This document shows, piece by piece, positions 1 through 6,974 of a stretch of 45,685 nucleotides of DNA. Below the pieces are notes generated by a model. The model was not told where the DNA came from, ran no database searches, and saw only the letters and a program-made list of their open reading frames with translations. A program made the translations under genes and the position numbers. Position 1 is the first letter of the stretch, and the number at the start of each line of letters is the position of its first letter. This DNA comes from CAZUTK01 sp964623265 (GTDB lineage: Bacteria; Electryoneota; B3-LCP), in contig CAZUTK010000016.1 of assembly GCA_964623265.1 (NCBI GenBank), forward strand, positions 1 through 45,685, in the 5' to 3' direction.

Positions 1-1
1 C

Positions 2-1189
2 CCGGGCGATATTTATTTCTATGAGAACATCGGCACGCCGCAGGTGGCGCAATGGCAACTCGTCACCAAGAATTACATCAGCCTGGACGAAGGGTATGTC
101 GCCATTGGCGAAAACGTTGACATAGATGCAGATTTCGATCGCGACATTTTCATTCAGCACGCTGGCGATCGGATGAGTTTTTATGAAAATGTCGGCACCC
201 AGACGGCTCCTTCTTATCTTTGGGTAACTTACAGCTATCAGGACATTTCCGTAAATGACGCCTGGCCTGAATTTGGAGACCTAGATGGCGACGGGGATCC
301 TGATCTGCTGATGGGTGAGTCTGCCATCCCGGGGCCACCGACAATTTATCTTTTCCAGAATCGCGGCACTCCGCAATCTGCCTCCTTTAGTCTTTACACC
401 AATAATTTGATTCCGGGCGTTTTTACCCAAGCTTCGGTTGGTAACTCCTTGGCTCTGGCTGACATTGACGCCGACGGCGATCTGGATTTGTTCGCCTGCG
501 ATCTGGATAGGCATTTCTATTATTTTCAAAACGTAGGTTCGCCCTTTGCGCCAGTCTTTGATCTTGTGGATACAAACTGGCAGAGCATCTTTCAGCCAAC
601 CACTCCAAGTCTTTCTTTATACCCGACATTTTTTGATATTGACGCCGACGGCGATCTTGACCTTTTCTGCGGCACCATGTGGGGCTGGAATCAGTTTTGG
701 TTTTTCCGTAATGTAGGCACTGCGCAGATTGCCCAAATGGTGCTAGAGACCCAGACATTATTCGGTCCCGGTCAGCTCCATTTCATACCAAGTCCCATCT
801 TTGATGTTGATCAAGATGGAGACGGAGATTTCATCATGTCCACCTACAACGGTGGCATGGTATTTTTCCGCAACACCACCGGCGATACCTCCGCCGTCGG
901 CCCTCCGCCGGTGCAGCGGCATCCCCGGGCCGGGCTGCAAATAACCCTGGGCCCTAATCCCGCAAACCACAATACGATCATTTCCTTCACCCTGCCCTTT
1001 ACCCAACAGATAGACCTGGCAATCTTCAACCTCCTGGGGGAAAGAGTTGCCACCCTTGCCTCAGGTCTGAAAGCCCCTGGCCGCTATACCCTACCCTGGG
1101 ATGCGTCGGGGAACGCCTCAGGGGTCTACTTTGTCCGATTGAGAACGCCTGCGGCGACCGCCGCACAGAAATTGACGATCATTAAATAG
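2..1189 (+). CDS. FG-GAP/VCBS repeat protein with T9SS sorting domain (5' partial)
   Basis: The reading frame is open from the first bases of the window, so the start lies upstream; a GTG at 44 is internal because the repeat pattern already runs before it. About five repeats carry calcium-binding loops of the type DxDxDGDxD (for example DIDADGDLDLF), each followed by an aromatic strand like FYYFQNVG, which is the FG-GAP/VCBS beta-propeller pattern. The last 80 residues form a T9SS type A sorting domain: NPANHNTIISFTLP, LLGERVATL, SGVYFVRL and a basic end LTIIK. By family knowledge such proteins are exported by the Sec system, cross the outer membrane by T9SS and stay on the surface or are released. 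The substrate is unknown. A strong terminator follows 44 bases after the stop. Confidence 0.85.
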   Translation, partial: PGDIYFYENIGTPQVAQWQLVTKNYISLDEGYVAIGENVDIDADFDRDIFIQHAGDRMSFYENVGTQTAPSYLWVTYSYQDISVNDAWPEFGDLDGDGDPDLLMGESAIPGPPTIYLFQNRGTPQSASFSLYTNNLIPGVFTQASVGNSLALADIDADGDLDLFACDLDRHFYYFQNVGSPFAPVFDLVDTNWQSIFQPTTPSLSLYPTFFDIDADGDLDLFCGTMWGWNQFWFFRNVGTAQIAQMVLETQTLFGPGQLHFIPSPIFDVDQDGDGDFIMSTYNGGMVFFRNTTGDTSAVGPPPVQRHPRAGLQITLGPNPANHNTIISFTLPFTQQIDLAIFNLLGERVATLASGLKAPGRYTLPWDASGNASGVYFVRLRTPAATAAQKLTIIK

Positions 1190-1233
1190 GATGACTTTGT
1201 AGCCTGTTAAAAAGGGTCTACGAAATCTCATCA

Positions 1234-1262
1234 CAAAAGCCCTTGTTTTTCAAGGGCTTTTG
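1234..1262 (+). terminator. Rho-independent terminator after the FG-GAP gene
   Basis: A perfect 12-bp inverted repeat (CAAAAGCCCTTG with its complement) encloses a TTTTT loop. The A/T-rich ends let it work in both directions. It marks the last recognisable host sequence before the plasmid-like island. Confidence 0.8.
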
Positions 1263-1330
1263 TCTTATGCTTCCCCCTGTCTAAAAGGTAATGATTATTG
1301 ACACGCCTAACAGCGCCAGGGAAGTCTACC

Positions 1331-1806
1331 ATGAAACTCGTTTGCCTAAACCTTCGCTTCTTGCGCGAGAAAAATCCAGAAGCCACGACCTCCGCCCTCT
1401 CCAGCACCGCCGGAATTTCCGACTACGACGCTAGGAAACACGAAGTGCACCCTGAACTCTACACCGAGCATGTACTGGAGCGTACTGCTCTTTCTATAAT
1501 CATAAAACCGGCATGGTGCCCGATATTTTCGGTCGCCTCACGCCAGAAAGACTACGTATCGAAGACCTGGCAAAGCAGTATGAAGAATCATTTGGACCGG
1601 CCATTGGCTACGGCAGACGACCCTACCGAAAATCTTGAATTCCGATCGCCCTTAGTTTCCCTCCGTCCCAACAACCCTTGGCCCGGTCTGAGATCGCCCG
1701 TCTACGGGCTTCCTACGGCTTTGTTTTTGACGAGATTTTGTGCCAAGCGGGTTTTCCCGCACAGGTTAAGAGAGAAGTGATCGTCAACAGGCACTTTTCT
1801 CATTAG
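1331..1806 (+). pseudogene. Decayed gene of unknown function at the left end of the island
   Basis: One frame is open from ATG 1331 and gives protein-like sequence up to about 1490 (for example HEVHPELYTEHVLER). From about 1477 a different frame becomes protein-like (GMVPDIFGRLTPERLRI, EDLAKQYEESFG) and runs to a TAG at 1804, broken once by a TGA at 1636. After that TGA the same frame again looks coding (EIARLRASYGFVFDEIL). The simplest reading is one gene with a frameshift near 1480-1495 and a nonsense mutation. A single 160-residue ORF runs across the region in the first frame, but its second half looks like noise. I do not recognise the family; a plasmid replication or mobilisation protein would fit the context, but no motif shows it. 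Confidence 0.45.
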
Positions 1807-1835
1807 AGATCGCGCCTCTGCGGGGGTGTTAGACG

Positions 1836-1955
1836 CCTTGTGTTAGGCAAGGTACCCACTTCCTCATTCTGGGCCCGCACAATCCGCCCTGGGCGGAGAG
1901 ATGGGTCTGAGGGCACTCCATCGGATTTTTCGACAGGCTGATTACGAATCAGCCT
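1836..1955. other. Cluster of four hairpins in a non-coding stretch
   Basis: Between the decayed gene and the next promoter four inverted repeats follow one another: CCTTG/CAAGG (1836-1852, 7-nt loop), CCGCC/GGCGG (1884-1896, 3-nt loop), GATGG/CCATC (1900-1922, 13-nt loop) and a strong 9-bp stem AGGCTGATT/AATCAGCCT (1935-1955, 3-nt loop). None has a U-tract placed like a terminator. It could be a plasmid origin or recombination site, or a structured RNA; the sequence alone does not decide. Confidence 0.4.
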
Positions 1956-1988
1956 CTCTAAGGCTCTCGTTGCGGTCAAACACCCTAC

Positions 1989-2016
1989 TTGACGCCCTAT
2001 GCTAACCTGCTACAAT
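1989..2016 (+). promoter_or_regulatory. Sigma70-type promoter, probably giving a leaderless mRNA
   Basis: TTGACG (1989-1994) and TACAAT (2011-2016) are separated by 16 bp, each matching the consensus at five of six positions. The expected start of transcription, about seven bases past the -10 box, falls on the A of the ATG at 2023. Confidence 0.65.
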
Positions 2017-2022
2017 GAGGGC

Positions 2023-2238
2023 ATGAAAAATGACGACAACGAAAAATACTTCACCGCCATCAAAGAGGACATTGACCGGTTAAGGAAAGAGATGCTCGAG
2101 CGGTTCGACAAACAAGACCAGATCTTGGAGTTGCTGCTGGACATGCAGCGCAGTTACGACGAGGAGCGGCGCGAGCTGAAAGCATCCTTGTGGGAATTGG
2201 ACCGCCGCGTCAGCAAGATTGAGAAGAGTCTGGCCTAA
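2023..2238 (+). CDS. Small charged coiled-coil protein, unknown function
   Basis: This 71-residue protein is almost entirely helical and charged, with heptad-like spacing of hydrophobic residues from about residue 12 to the end (IDRLRKEMLERF, ILELLLDMQ, LWELDRRVSKIEKSL). An ATG at 1999 is also in frame, but it lies between the promoter boxes, so the ATG at 2023 is preferred. No Shine-Dalgarno site with usable spacing is present; the GAGGG just before the start is too close, which fits leaderless translation. A terminator follows at 2267. It is probably an accessory protein of the mobile element, but no family is recognised. Confidence 0.6.
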   Translation: MKNDDNEKYFTAIKEDIDRLRKEMLERFDKQDQILELLLDMQRSYDEERRELKASLWELDRRVSKIEKSLA

Positions 2239-2266
2239 ATCGTTTCCCCATGCCTGTTCGTATATA

Positions 2267-2295
2267 ACGCCCCTTGGAACGCTTGGGGTGTTTTT
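2267..2295 (+). terminator. Rho-independent terminator
   Basis: ACGCCCC (2267-2273) pairs with GGGGTGT (2285-2291) with one G-T pair, and the stem runs into five T. It separates the coiled-coil gene from the recombinase gene. Confidence 0.6.
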
Positions 2296-2312
2296 AAATA
2301 GCCCCCTATACC
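2283..2312 (+). promoter_or_regulatory. Weak candidate promoter of the recombinase gene
   Basis: TTGGGG (2283-2288), an 18-bp spacer and TATACC (2307-2312). The -35 box overlaps the terminator stem. The -10 box ends six bases before the ATG at 2319, the same spacing as for the gene at 2023, so transcription would again start at the ATG. Confidence 0.3.
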
Positions 2313-2318
2313 CACCCT

Positions 2319-2900
2319 ATGACCAAACGCACCACCATCTGCGCCCGGGTATCCACCAAAGACCAGCACCCTGAGACCCAGGTCCGGGATTTAAAGCGCT
2401 ACGCCAAAGACCAAGGCCTTAAAGTCATCAAGGTTTACCAAGAGAAAGCGTCAGCGGCCGCAAACCGCAATGGATCCAGACTGCAGCTCGAGAAACTCCT
2501 GGACGATGTCCGAAAGCGCCGCACCGACGCTGTCCTGGTCTGGAAGCTGGACCGCTTGGCCCGTTCCACCCGCGAGCTCTTAAACCGCTTTGAAGAGTTT
2601 CGCTCTTTAGGCGTGGAGCTCATTTCCTACGCCGAGAATATCGACACCACCACGCCGGCAGGCAAGGCGCTGTTTTCGATGGTCGCGGTCTTCGCCGAGT
2701 TTGAGAACGACATCAGAAGCGAGCGCATCATTGCCGGAATGCAGACTGCCAGGGACAAAGGCAAGCATTTAGGCCGGCCTACCTTATCCCCTGAGACCAT
2801 CAAGAAAATCCAGGAGCTGAAGGGCCGAGGAATTTCAGACGCCCTGATTATGCACGAAACCAGCCTGGCCCGGAACACCATCAAGAAGTACACTCACTGA
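2319..2900 (+). CDS. Serine recombinase, resolvase/invertase family
   Basis: This 193-residue protein is a small serine recombinase, the enzyme class that cuts and rejoins DNA through a phosphoserine link (Tn3 resolvase, Hin/Gin invertases). The catalytic serine is Ser12 in ARVSTKDQ. The arginine-containing motif VWKLDRLARST near residue 70 and the FAEFENDIRSERI segment of the dimer helix are present, and a short C-terminal helix-turn-helix (LKGRGISDALIMHETSL) should bind the crossover site. Length is normal and all catalytic motifs are kept, so it may be active. It probably resolves multimers or moves the element. No Shine-Dalgarno site is seen. It has no in-frame TAG, unlike the partition genes downstream. 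Confidence 0.9.
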   Translation: MTKRTTICARVSTKDQHPETQVRDLKRYAKDQGLKVIKVYQEKASAAANRNGSRLQLEKLLDDVRKRRTDAVLVWKLDRLARSTRELLNRFEEFRSLGVELISYAENIDTTTPAGKALFSMVAVFAEFENDIRSERIIAGMQTARDKGKHLGRPTLSPETIKKIQELKGRGISDALIMHETSLARNTIKKYTH

Positions 2901-2908
2901 GATTTTGC

Positions 2909-2937
2909 TTTACTCTTAATCTCTACCATGCTATATT
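2909..2937 (+). promoter_or_regulatory. Promoter of the partition operon
   Basis: TTTACT (2909-2914), a 17-bp spacer and TATATT (2932-2937). Transcription would start near 2944, just before the repeat operator and about 70 bases ahead of the parA ATG. Confidence 0.55.
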
Positions 2938-2946
2938 TGCCGTAGT

Positions 2947-2992
2947 TCTGTATTACCACCATTCGGTAATTACAGAAACCTGTAATTACAGA
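2947..2992 (+). promoter_or_regulatory. Repeat operator or centromere of the partition operon
   Basis: Three related boxes lie between the promoter and parA: TCTGTATTAC (2947-2956) in inverse orientation, and GTAATTACAGA twice directly (2966-2976 and 2982-2992). This is the usual layout of operators bound by ribbon-helix-helix partition proteins in short ParA systems, where the site can also act as the centromere. A related 23-base copy lies inside the downstream ribbon-helix-helix gene at 3937-3959. Confidence 0.6.
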
Positions 2993-3012
2993 TTTAATTC
3001 TCACCTTAATCT

Positions 3013-3834
3013 ATGATTTCTATAGGCATAATCGCCAATAAGGGCGGCCAAGGCAAGACCACTTCTGCTATAAATCTCGCACATGGCTTGGCATGGAAGG
3101 GACGCAAGGTCCTTCTTGTGGACTGCGACGATTAGGGGCACATTGCTAAGACATTCGGCGTAGAGACTGAAAGCCAACCAACTCTTTTCGACCTTATTAC
3201 AAGTAGAGTTCCCATTCAGCGCGTCATAGTAAACCTCAGGCAAAACCTTCATGGAATCCTGAGCGACGAATCTCTTTACGCTGCGCTTATTGAAATTCAA
3301 GCCATCCCCAACCGTGTTACGCACTTAACTCGGATGCGCACCATTCTAAATGACCTCGAACCCTGTAAATTTCATTATGTCATCTTCGACGGGAAGCCTG
3401 GACAGACAGACTTGACCTACAACATTATTCTTGCATCCAATTACCTGTATATTCCCATAGAGGTCAGCGGCGCTGATTTTTTGGGGCTTCTGGGTCTTAA
3501 TAGCTTTCTCGCCTCTGTGATTGACACGGTCAAAGAACACGAGAGCGAGATCGGTAATTGGCTTGATAAGCTAATTCTCATTCCCTATTTTTATAAAGCC
3601 AGCTTTAAGGATAGCCAGCGTGACCTACAAGCGCTCTAGGCACAGTTTCCCGACCTAGTGACCCCACCCATTCGATATAGCCAAGCTGTTGCCAATGCGC
3701 CGCGCCATGGACAAACCATTTTTGAGTACCCCATAATTCCCCGCAATAATGGAATTGAGGATTTTACCAACCTCGTAAACCTAACCTTATCTTATGAAAG
3801 ACAACAACAACCAGAGGAGGCTCAACATGAATGA
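3013..3834 (+). CDS. parA: ParA-type partition ATPase with two in-frame TAG codons
   Basis: One frame runs from ATG 3013 to TGA 3832-3834 and gives a 273-residue ParA/MinD-type ATPase, a normal length, if TAG at 3133 and 3637 is read through. The deviant Walker A box is KGGQGKTTSAINLAHG (from residue 10). The A' box reads LLVDCDD-TAG-GH, so the TAG stands where ParA proteins carry the conserved Gln of DPQG. A Walker B-like segment HYVIFDGKPGQ follows. The second TAG lies in RDLQAL-TAG-AQFPD. No frameshift is present, and the end overlaps the next gene by 8 bp, a normal translational-coupling layout. Read with the standard code, only 40 residues or an internal restart at 3334 would be made. 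Family knowledge: ParA moves plasmid copies apart together with its DNA-binding partner. Either TAG is a sense codon in the source of this element, or the gene is broken. Confidence 0.7.
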
Positions 3835-4099
3835 TCCCTCAGAGCGGCGTTCCCCTTTCACCAAAGGTCCATCCACTAAAGATGTTATGACCATGTATCG
3901 CCGCCGGGATAAAAACCACCAAACTGCAAATACAGAATTACAGGAATCTGTAAATACAGGAAAGATTAAAGCCACATTTTTGCTGCCCGTTAAGCTTCAT
4001 CAACGCCTAAAGCTTTTTGCAGTTAGAAGTGGCCAGAAATTCTCTGCCGCCGTGTAGTACGCCCTTGAAGAGTTCTTACAGAAGCACCAAAGCGAATAA
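3827..4099 (+). CDS. Ribbon-helix-helix partition partner (ParB/ParG-like) with one in-frame TAG
   Basis: A very good Shine-Dalgarno site GAGGAGG lies six bases before ATG 3827, so this start is preferred to the in-frame ATG at 3794. The first 45 residues are polar and probably disordered. The rest looks like a ribbon-helix-helix fold: strand KATFLLPVKLHQRLKLF and helices around RSGQKFSAAV and YALEEFLQKHQSE. A TAG at 4055-4057 splits the second helix, and the frame then continues for 13 codons to TAA 4097. Stopping at TAG would remove the last helix of the fold. Such proteins bind the operator repeats, repress their operon and load onto the centromere. Its own coding sequence contains a copy of the operator (3937-3959). 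Confidence 0.6.
3937..3959 (+). repeat. Intragenic copy of the partition operator
   Basis: These 23 bases match 2969-2991 at 20 positions, including the ACAG...CTGT inverted pair. The motif AAATACAG also occurs twice here (3928-3935, 3952-3959). It may be a second binding site for the ribbon-helix-helix protein. Confidence 0.55.
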
Positions 4100-4114
4100 G
4101 AATTGCTGTGCGCC

Positions 4115-4180
4115 CTAAAGGAAGAAACTGGACATATTAAAGGAAATAAGTGGACAGGGTAAAGGAAGAAAATACCTATT
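4115..4180 (+). repeat. Three 22-bp tandem repeats, iteron-like
   Basis: Copies start at 4115, 4137 and 4159 and share TAAAGGAA followed by an A/G-rich stretch; the first two also share TGGACA, while the third diverges in its second half. Exact 22-bp spacing (two helical turns) is typical of iterons or of arrays bound by a dimeric protein. The copies sit 16 bases after the partition genes. Ends of an insertion sequence are an alternative. Confidence 0.5.
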
Positions 4181-4234
4181 AAACCCAATAAAATCAACAT
4201 CATTCAAAATGCAAGACTATATTGACTATATTTT

Positions 4235-4271
4235 AGACAACAACATGGACTTAGCGGGGTTGTTGTTGTCT
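4235..4271 (+). terminator. Rho-independent terminator downstream of the partition operon
   Basis: AGACAACAACA (4235-4245) pairs with TGTTGTTGTCT (4261-4271) over 11 bp and is followed by a T run. Just upstream the 9-mer GACTATATT occurs twice in tandem (4215-4223, 4224-4232); its TATATT could serve as a -10 box. Confidence 0.65.
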
Positions 4272-4287
4272 TTTTCAATTTTTTCCT

Positions 4288-4500
4288 ATGCCCAAAACAC
4301 CCATCAAACATAACCGCATTAGGCATACCATGCTACCCGACGAAGAACATCTGCTAGAAGAGACGGAGTTAGAAGAGCCAACCTACACCATCGCCGAAGG
4401 CAACCTCCAGCGGTACCATTTTGTTTGTAAGATTTATAATCTCTTGTGCAGTTACTTCAGCAAAACAATTTTCTGGGTGAAGGCGAAGGCGTCCGTTTGA
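4288..4500 (+). pseudogene. ORF cut at the right boundary of the island
   Basis: The first 45 residues or so look like a real, acidic protein start (HTMLPDEEHLLEETELEEP, TYTIAEGNLQRYH). From about 4425-4450 the frame runs into the 3' end of the M14 peptidase gene on the opposite strand, so the last 20 residues are the antisense of a host gene. The gene was therefore cut by the insertion or by a later deletion. No function can be assigned. Confidence 0.5.
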
Positions 4501-6518
4501 AGGCGGCAGAAGTAGATACCGGACGCTGAAGAATGCGCAGACCAGCGGGCTTCATGAACCCCGGCGTCTTGTACTCCATCCAGCAGGGTGGTGACCAAGC
4601 GTCCCTGCACATCGTATATCTTCAGACTGATTCGTGCGGTTTCAGGCAGCGCATATCGGATCTGCGCCGTTCGATGATCGGACAGGATGGCGATTTGAAG
4701 CGGGTTTGAAGCTTGTTTGGATGGGGATGGATCGGAAGTTGAAAAGATCCGAGAATCGTTCATCCATTCAACGAATAAATCACCTTGATTCGACCAATAC
4801 TTTACATTATCTCCTGTTCCAGAAGCTGATTTCGTGAAGTTAAAGCTGCTGGAATCCCAGATTTCGTTGGGGTAGGTCCCAACGCGCCCTTCATAGAGGT
4901 AATTCCCGGAGGGTGCGGATCCCGGGATCGCCTGGCTTCGCATCCGGACGATGCTGGCGGAACCGGGCAGTGTCAGATTCAACGGGCCCAGGACAGGTCC
5001 GTACCAGCTTTGATTGGGCAGCTGCACCATAATCCAGACGCCGAAAGTCTGCGAAGAGGATTCCCCGTTCGTCAAATTGGCGTTGAAATTGAAGGATCCT
5101 CCGGTTGCCGGAATGGTGATCGGCGGATTGATGGGAGTGAGCGTGATTTCAATGTCAGGATAACCTACGAACTGCAGCGCCACGTTGCGCACAGTCGGTG
5201 CGCCGCTCGTGACCACAATGCCGGGTATCGTCTGTGTGGCATAGCCCTCTTTGGAAACTTCCAAAGTGTATGTGCCGGGGACAACCAGATGGCGGTATCT
5301 GCCGAAATTCGGTTCGCTGTAGCGCGGATAGATCTCTGACGGATTCCAGAGCTGCACGACCTTCACTTGCGCCACCAGCGGAGCGTTCGTGGTGGCATCC
5401 GTGATTAACCCGGTGATCTGCGCCTCTTCCGATCTCTGCAACTGGTACAAATCCGTGGGCAGATTTTCCTGACAAACCGCAAGGATTCCCGAAGCCGGCG
5501 GATTGTAACCCGGACCGCTCCAGAGCTCCGAAGTGACCGACATAACCCCTTTTTCGCCGTATAGGTAGTCGTTCATCTCGCCGCCGTGGGGATAGAGATT
5601 CCCGGACAACAGGGGCGTATATTGATTGAACGCGCACATGGCATTGACCATTTCGACGAAAAACGAATTGTCCGGTGAGGGGTGATTCGCCGCCCAGGCG
5701 AATGGGTAAAGAATCTCTTCGCCGTACGAATGGTACGAGTGTCCCGTAGTAAAATGGTGCGCCAGGTTCAAATCCCGAATCGCCTGAGTTTCGACTTCCG
5801 AGAAGGGATAGGGACCATAGTTGGATGCGGACTGCCCCCAATGAAAGGAGTAGTTCCGGTTGATATCCACGTTATTGGCGTTGTAGCGGCTGTTGTTGAC
5901 GTATCCGTCTGGGTTCGCCACGGGGATCACCCAGAGTTCATGGTTGTTCACCCAAGCGGTGACGTTGGGATTGACGCCGTAGTTGGTCAAAATGTAGTTA
6001 ATGAAATACATCGGCACTTCCGCGGAAATCCTCTCATTCCCGTGGTGCACACCGACGAAGAAGTTGACGATTTCGTCTTCTTCCAACGCTGGATTGTCGG
6101 TGATTTTCAGCGCGTAAACGTGTCGGTTTTGCACGGTGGTGGCGAGGTCATAGAGGAAAGCGATGTTGCTGTATTGTTCCGACCAAGTTTGCAGTTGCGC
6201 CGTGAGAGTCGTATACGTATAGTAATCGTCCGTTTCATCCAATTGAGAATATTCGTAAAGGCTGGCAGCCAGAAACTGCACCGGGTATCCCATGCGGATT
6301 ACATGCGCCATCTGTTCGTCTGTAAGTTCCGCCAACGCATGATCCCCCGGAATAGCGGCGAGCACGTCAATTCCTGCTTGCGCCAATTCGACGGCGGCGC
6401 CGCGCCCTTCCAGGCTGATGCGGTAGAGGTGCGGTTGATCCGCTGCAAATCCCGCATCTAAACCCAAGCTGAGCAGCAAAGCGGCAGTTGCACAGAGTAT
6501 CATCCCTCGTTTCGTCAT
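4452..6518 (-). CDS. Secreted M14 zinc carboxypeptidase with T9SS sorting domain
   Basis: This 688-residue protein starts with a signal peptide (MILCATAALLLSLGLDAGFA). The M14 catalytic domain spans about residues 100-360: zinc ligands HHGNE (His159, Glu162) and His263 in SYHSYGEE, substrate-binding NPDGY and DINRNY, and the catalytic glutamate Glu331 in SVTSELW. A carboxypeptidase regulatory-like domain follows (about 368-450), then a roughly 110-residue domain that is also found in the protein at 26428-28407 (WIMVQLPNQSWYGPVLGPL), then the T9SS sorting domain ending FTQKIVLLK. It should remove C-terminal residues from peptides outside the cell. A good site GAGGAGA precedes the ATG. The gene ends within about 30 bp of the island's right junction. 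Confidence 0.92.
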   Translation of the reverse strand: MTKRGMILCATAALLLSLGLDAGFAADQPHLYRISLEGRGAAVELAQAGIDVLAAIPGDHALAELTDEQMAHVIRMGYPVQFLAASLYEYSQLDETDDYYTYTTLTAQLQTWSEQYSNIAFLYDLATTVQNRHVYALKITDNPALEEDEIVNFFVGVHHGNERISAEVPMYFINYILTNYGVNPNVTAWVNNHELWVIPVANPDGYVNNSRYNANNVDINRNYSFHWGQSASNYGPYPFSEVETQAIRDLNLAHHFTTGHSYHSYGEEILYPFAWAANHPSPDNSFFVEMVNAMCAFNQYTPLLSGNLYPHGGEMNDYLYGEKGVMSVTSELWSGPGYNPPASGILAVCQENLPTDLYQLQRSEEAQITGLITDATTNAPLVAQVKVVQLWNPSEIYPRYSEPNFGRYRHLVVPGTYTLEVSKEGYATQTIPGIVVTSGAPTVRNVALQFVGYPDIEITLTPINPPITIPATGGSFNFNANLTNGESSSQTFGVWIMVQLPNQSWYGPVLGPLNLTLPGSASIVRMRSQAIPGSAPSGNYLYEGRVGTYPNEIWDSSSFNFTKSASGTGDNVKYWSNQGDLFVEWMNDSRIFSTSDPSPSKQASNPLQIAILSDHRTAQIRYALPETARISLKIYDVQGRLVTTLLDGVQDAGVHEARWSAHSSASGIYFCRLQTDAFAFTQKIVLLK

Positions 6519-6708
6519 CTTCAGTCTCCTCTGTTCGCGTGATTCTTTATCCAGAGCAATCGGTTCCTATGAATACAAGTTAACATATTCACAGGCCGGA
6601 GTCAAGCTCAAAAACAACCGGCGACTTTTTTCGGGCAAGACGATTCCGCTGCGTTCTTTCGCCGAAAGAAGCAGGAACAGTTAGGGTTGCAGTAAGGATG
6701 CAAGAGCC

Positions 6709-6951
6709 CTACACTTCGAAGTGGATCACGTTGCAGGTAATGGTGTCCATCACCCCTTCGATCGCCTGGATTTTATCCAGCACGAGCGTGCCGATCTGAT
6801 TGAAATCGCCGCCCTGAACAGTGGCGATCAGATCGTAGGGACCGGATATGGCATCTACGTGTTGGACGCCGGGTATCTTCAACATCTTTTCGAAGACGCT
6901 GCGGGCTTTTCCCACGGAAACCGAGATAAGAACATAGGCTGTCGCCGTCAT
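6709..6951 (-). CDS. Stand-alone Lrp/AsnC ligand-binding (RAM) domain protein
   Basis: The 80-residue product has the beta-alpha-beta-beta-alpha-beta pattern of the RAM/ACT-like sensor domain of Lrp/AsnC regulators: TATAYVLISVSVGKA, ISGPYDLIATVQGGD and GVMDTITCNVIHFEV. The DNA-binding half is missing, as in known stand-alone RAM proteins, which bind amino acids or modulate full-length Lrp partners. The ATG at 6951 has a strong GGGAGAAGAGGAT site; a TTG at 6978 is in frame but has no such support. It lies 23 bases after bshC and is probably co-transcribed with it. The ligand is unknown. Confidence 0.85.
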   Translation of the reverse strand: MTATAYVLISVSVGKARSVFEKMLKIPGVQHVDAISGPYDLIATVQGGDFNQIGTLVLDKIQAIEGVMDTITCNVIHFEV

Positions 6952-6974
6952 ATCCTCTTCTCCCGCATTTATTA

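Noticed and set aside
1304..1850. Integron attC-like motifs (GCCTAAC near 1305, GTTAGAC near 1829, GTTAGGC near 1842)
   Set aside because: The paired core sites do not lie 55-140 bases apart in the proper orientation, there is no integrase, and no cassette-like ORF sits between them.
1940..1990. Suppressor tRNA with CTA anticodon near CTCTAA
   Set aside because: The stem AGCC/GGCT has a loop with C at the position of the invariant U33, and there is no T arm or acceptor stem. No other tRNA was seen in the island.
3334..3639. Separate 101-residue gene
   Set aside because: It is only the middle of the ParA frame between two TAG codons, and its ATG lacks a ribosome site.
4115..4180. Insertion-sequence end
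   Set aside because: No transposase gene or matching inverted end is present nearby, so direct repeats of iteron type fit better, though not proven.
5155..6461. Long overlapping ORFs within the M14 peptidase gene (228 and 259 residues)
   Set aside because: They are shadows of a GC-rich coding frame, with low-complexity Arg-rich sequence and no domain.
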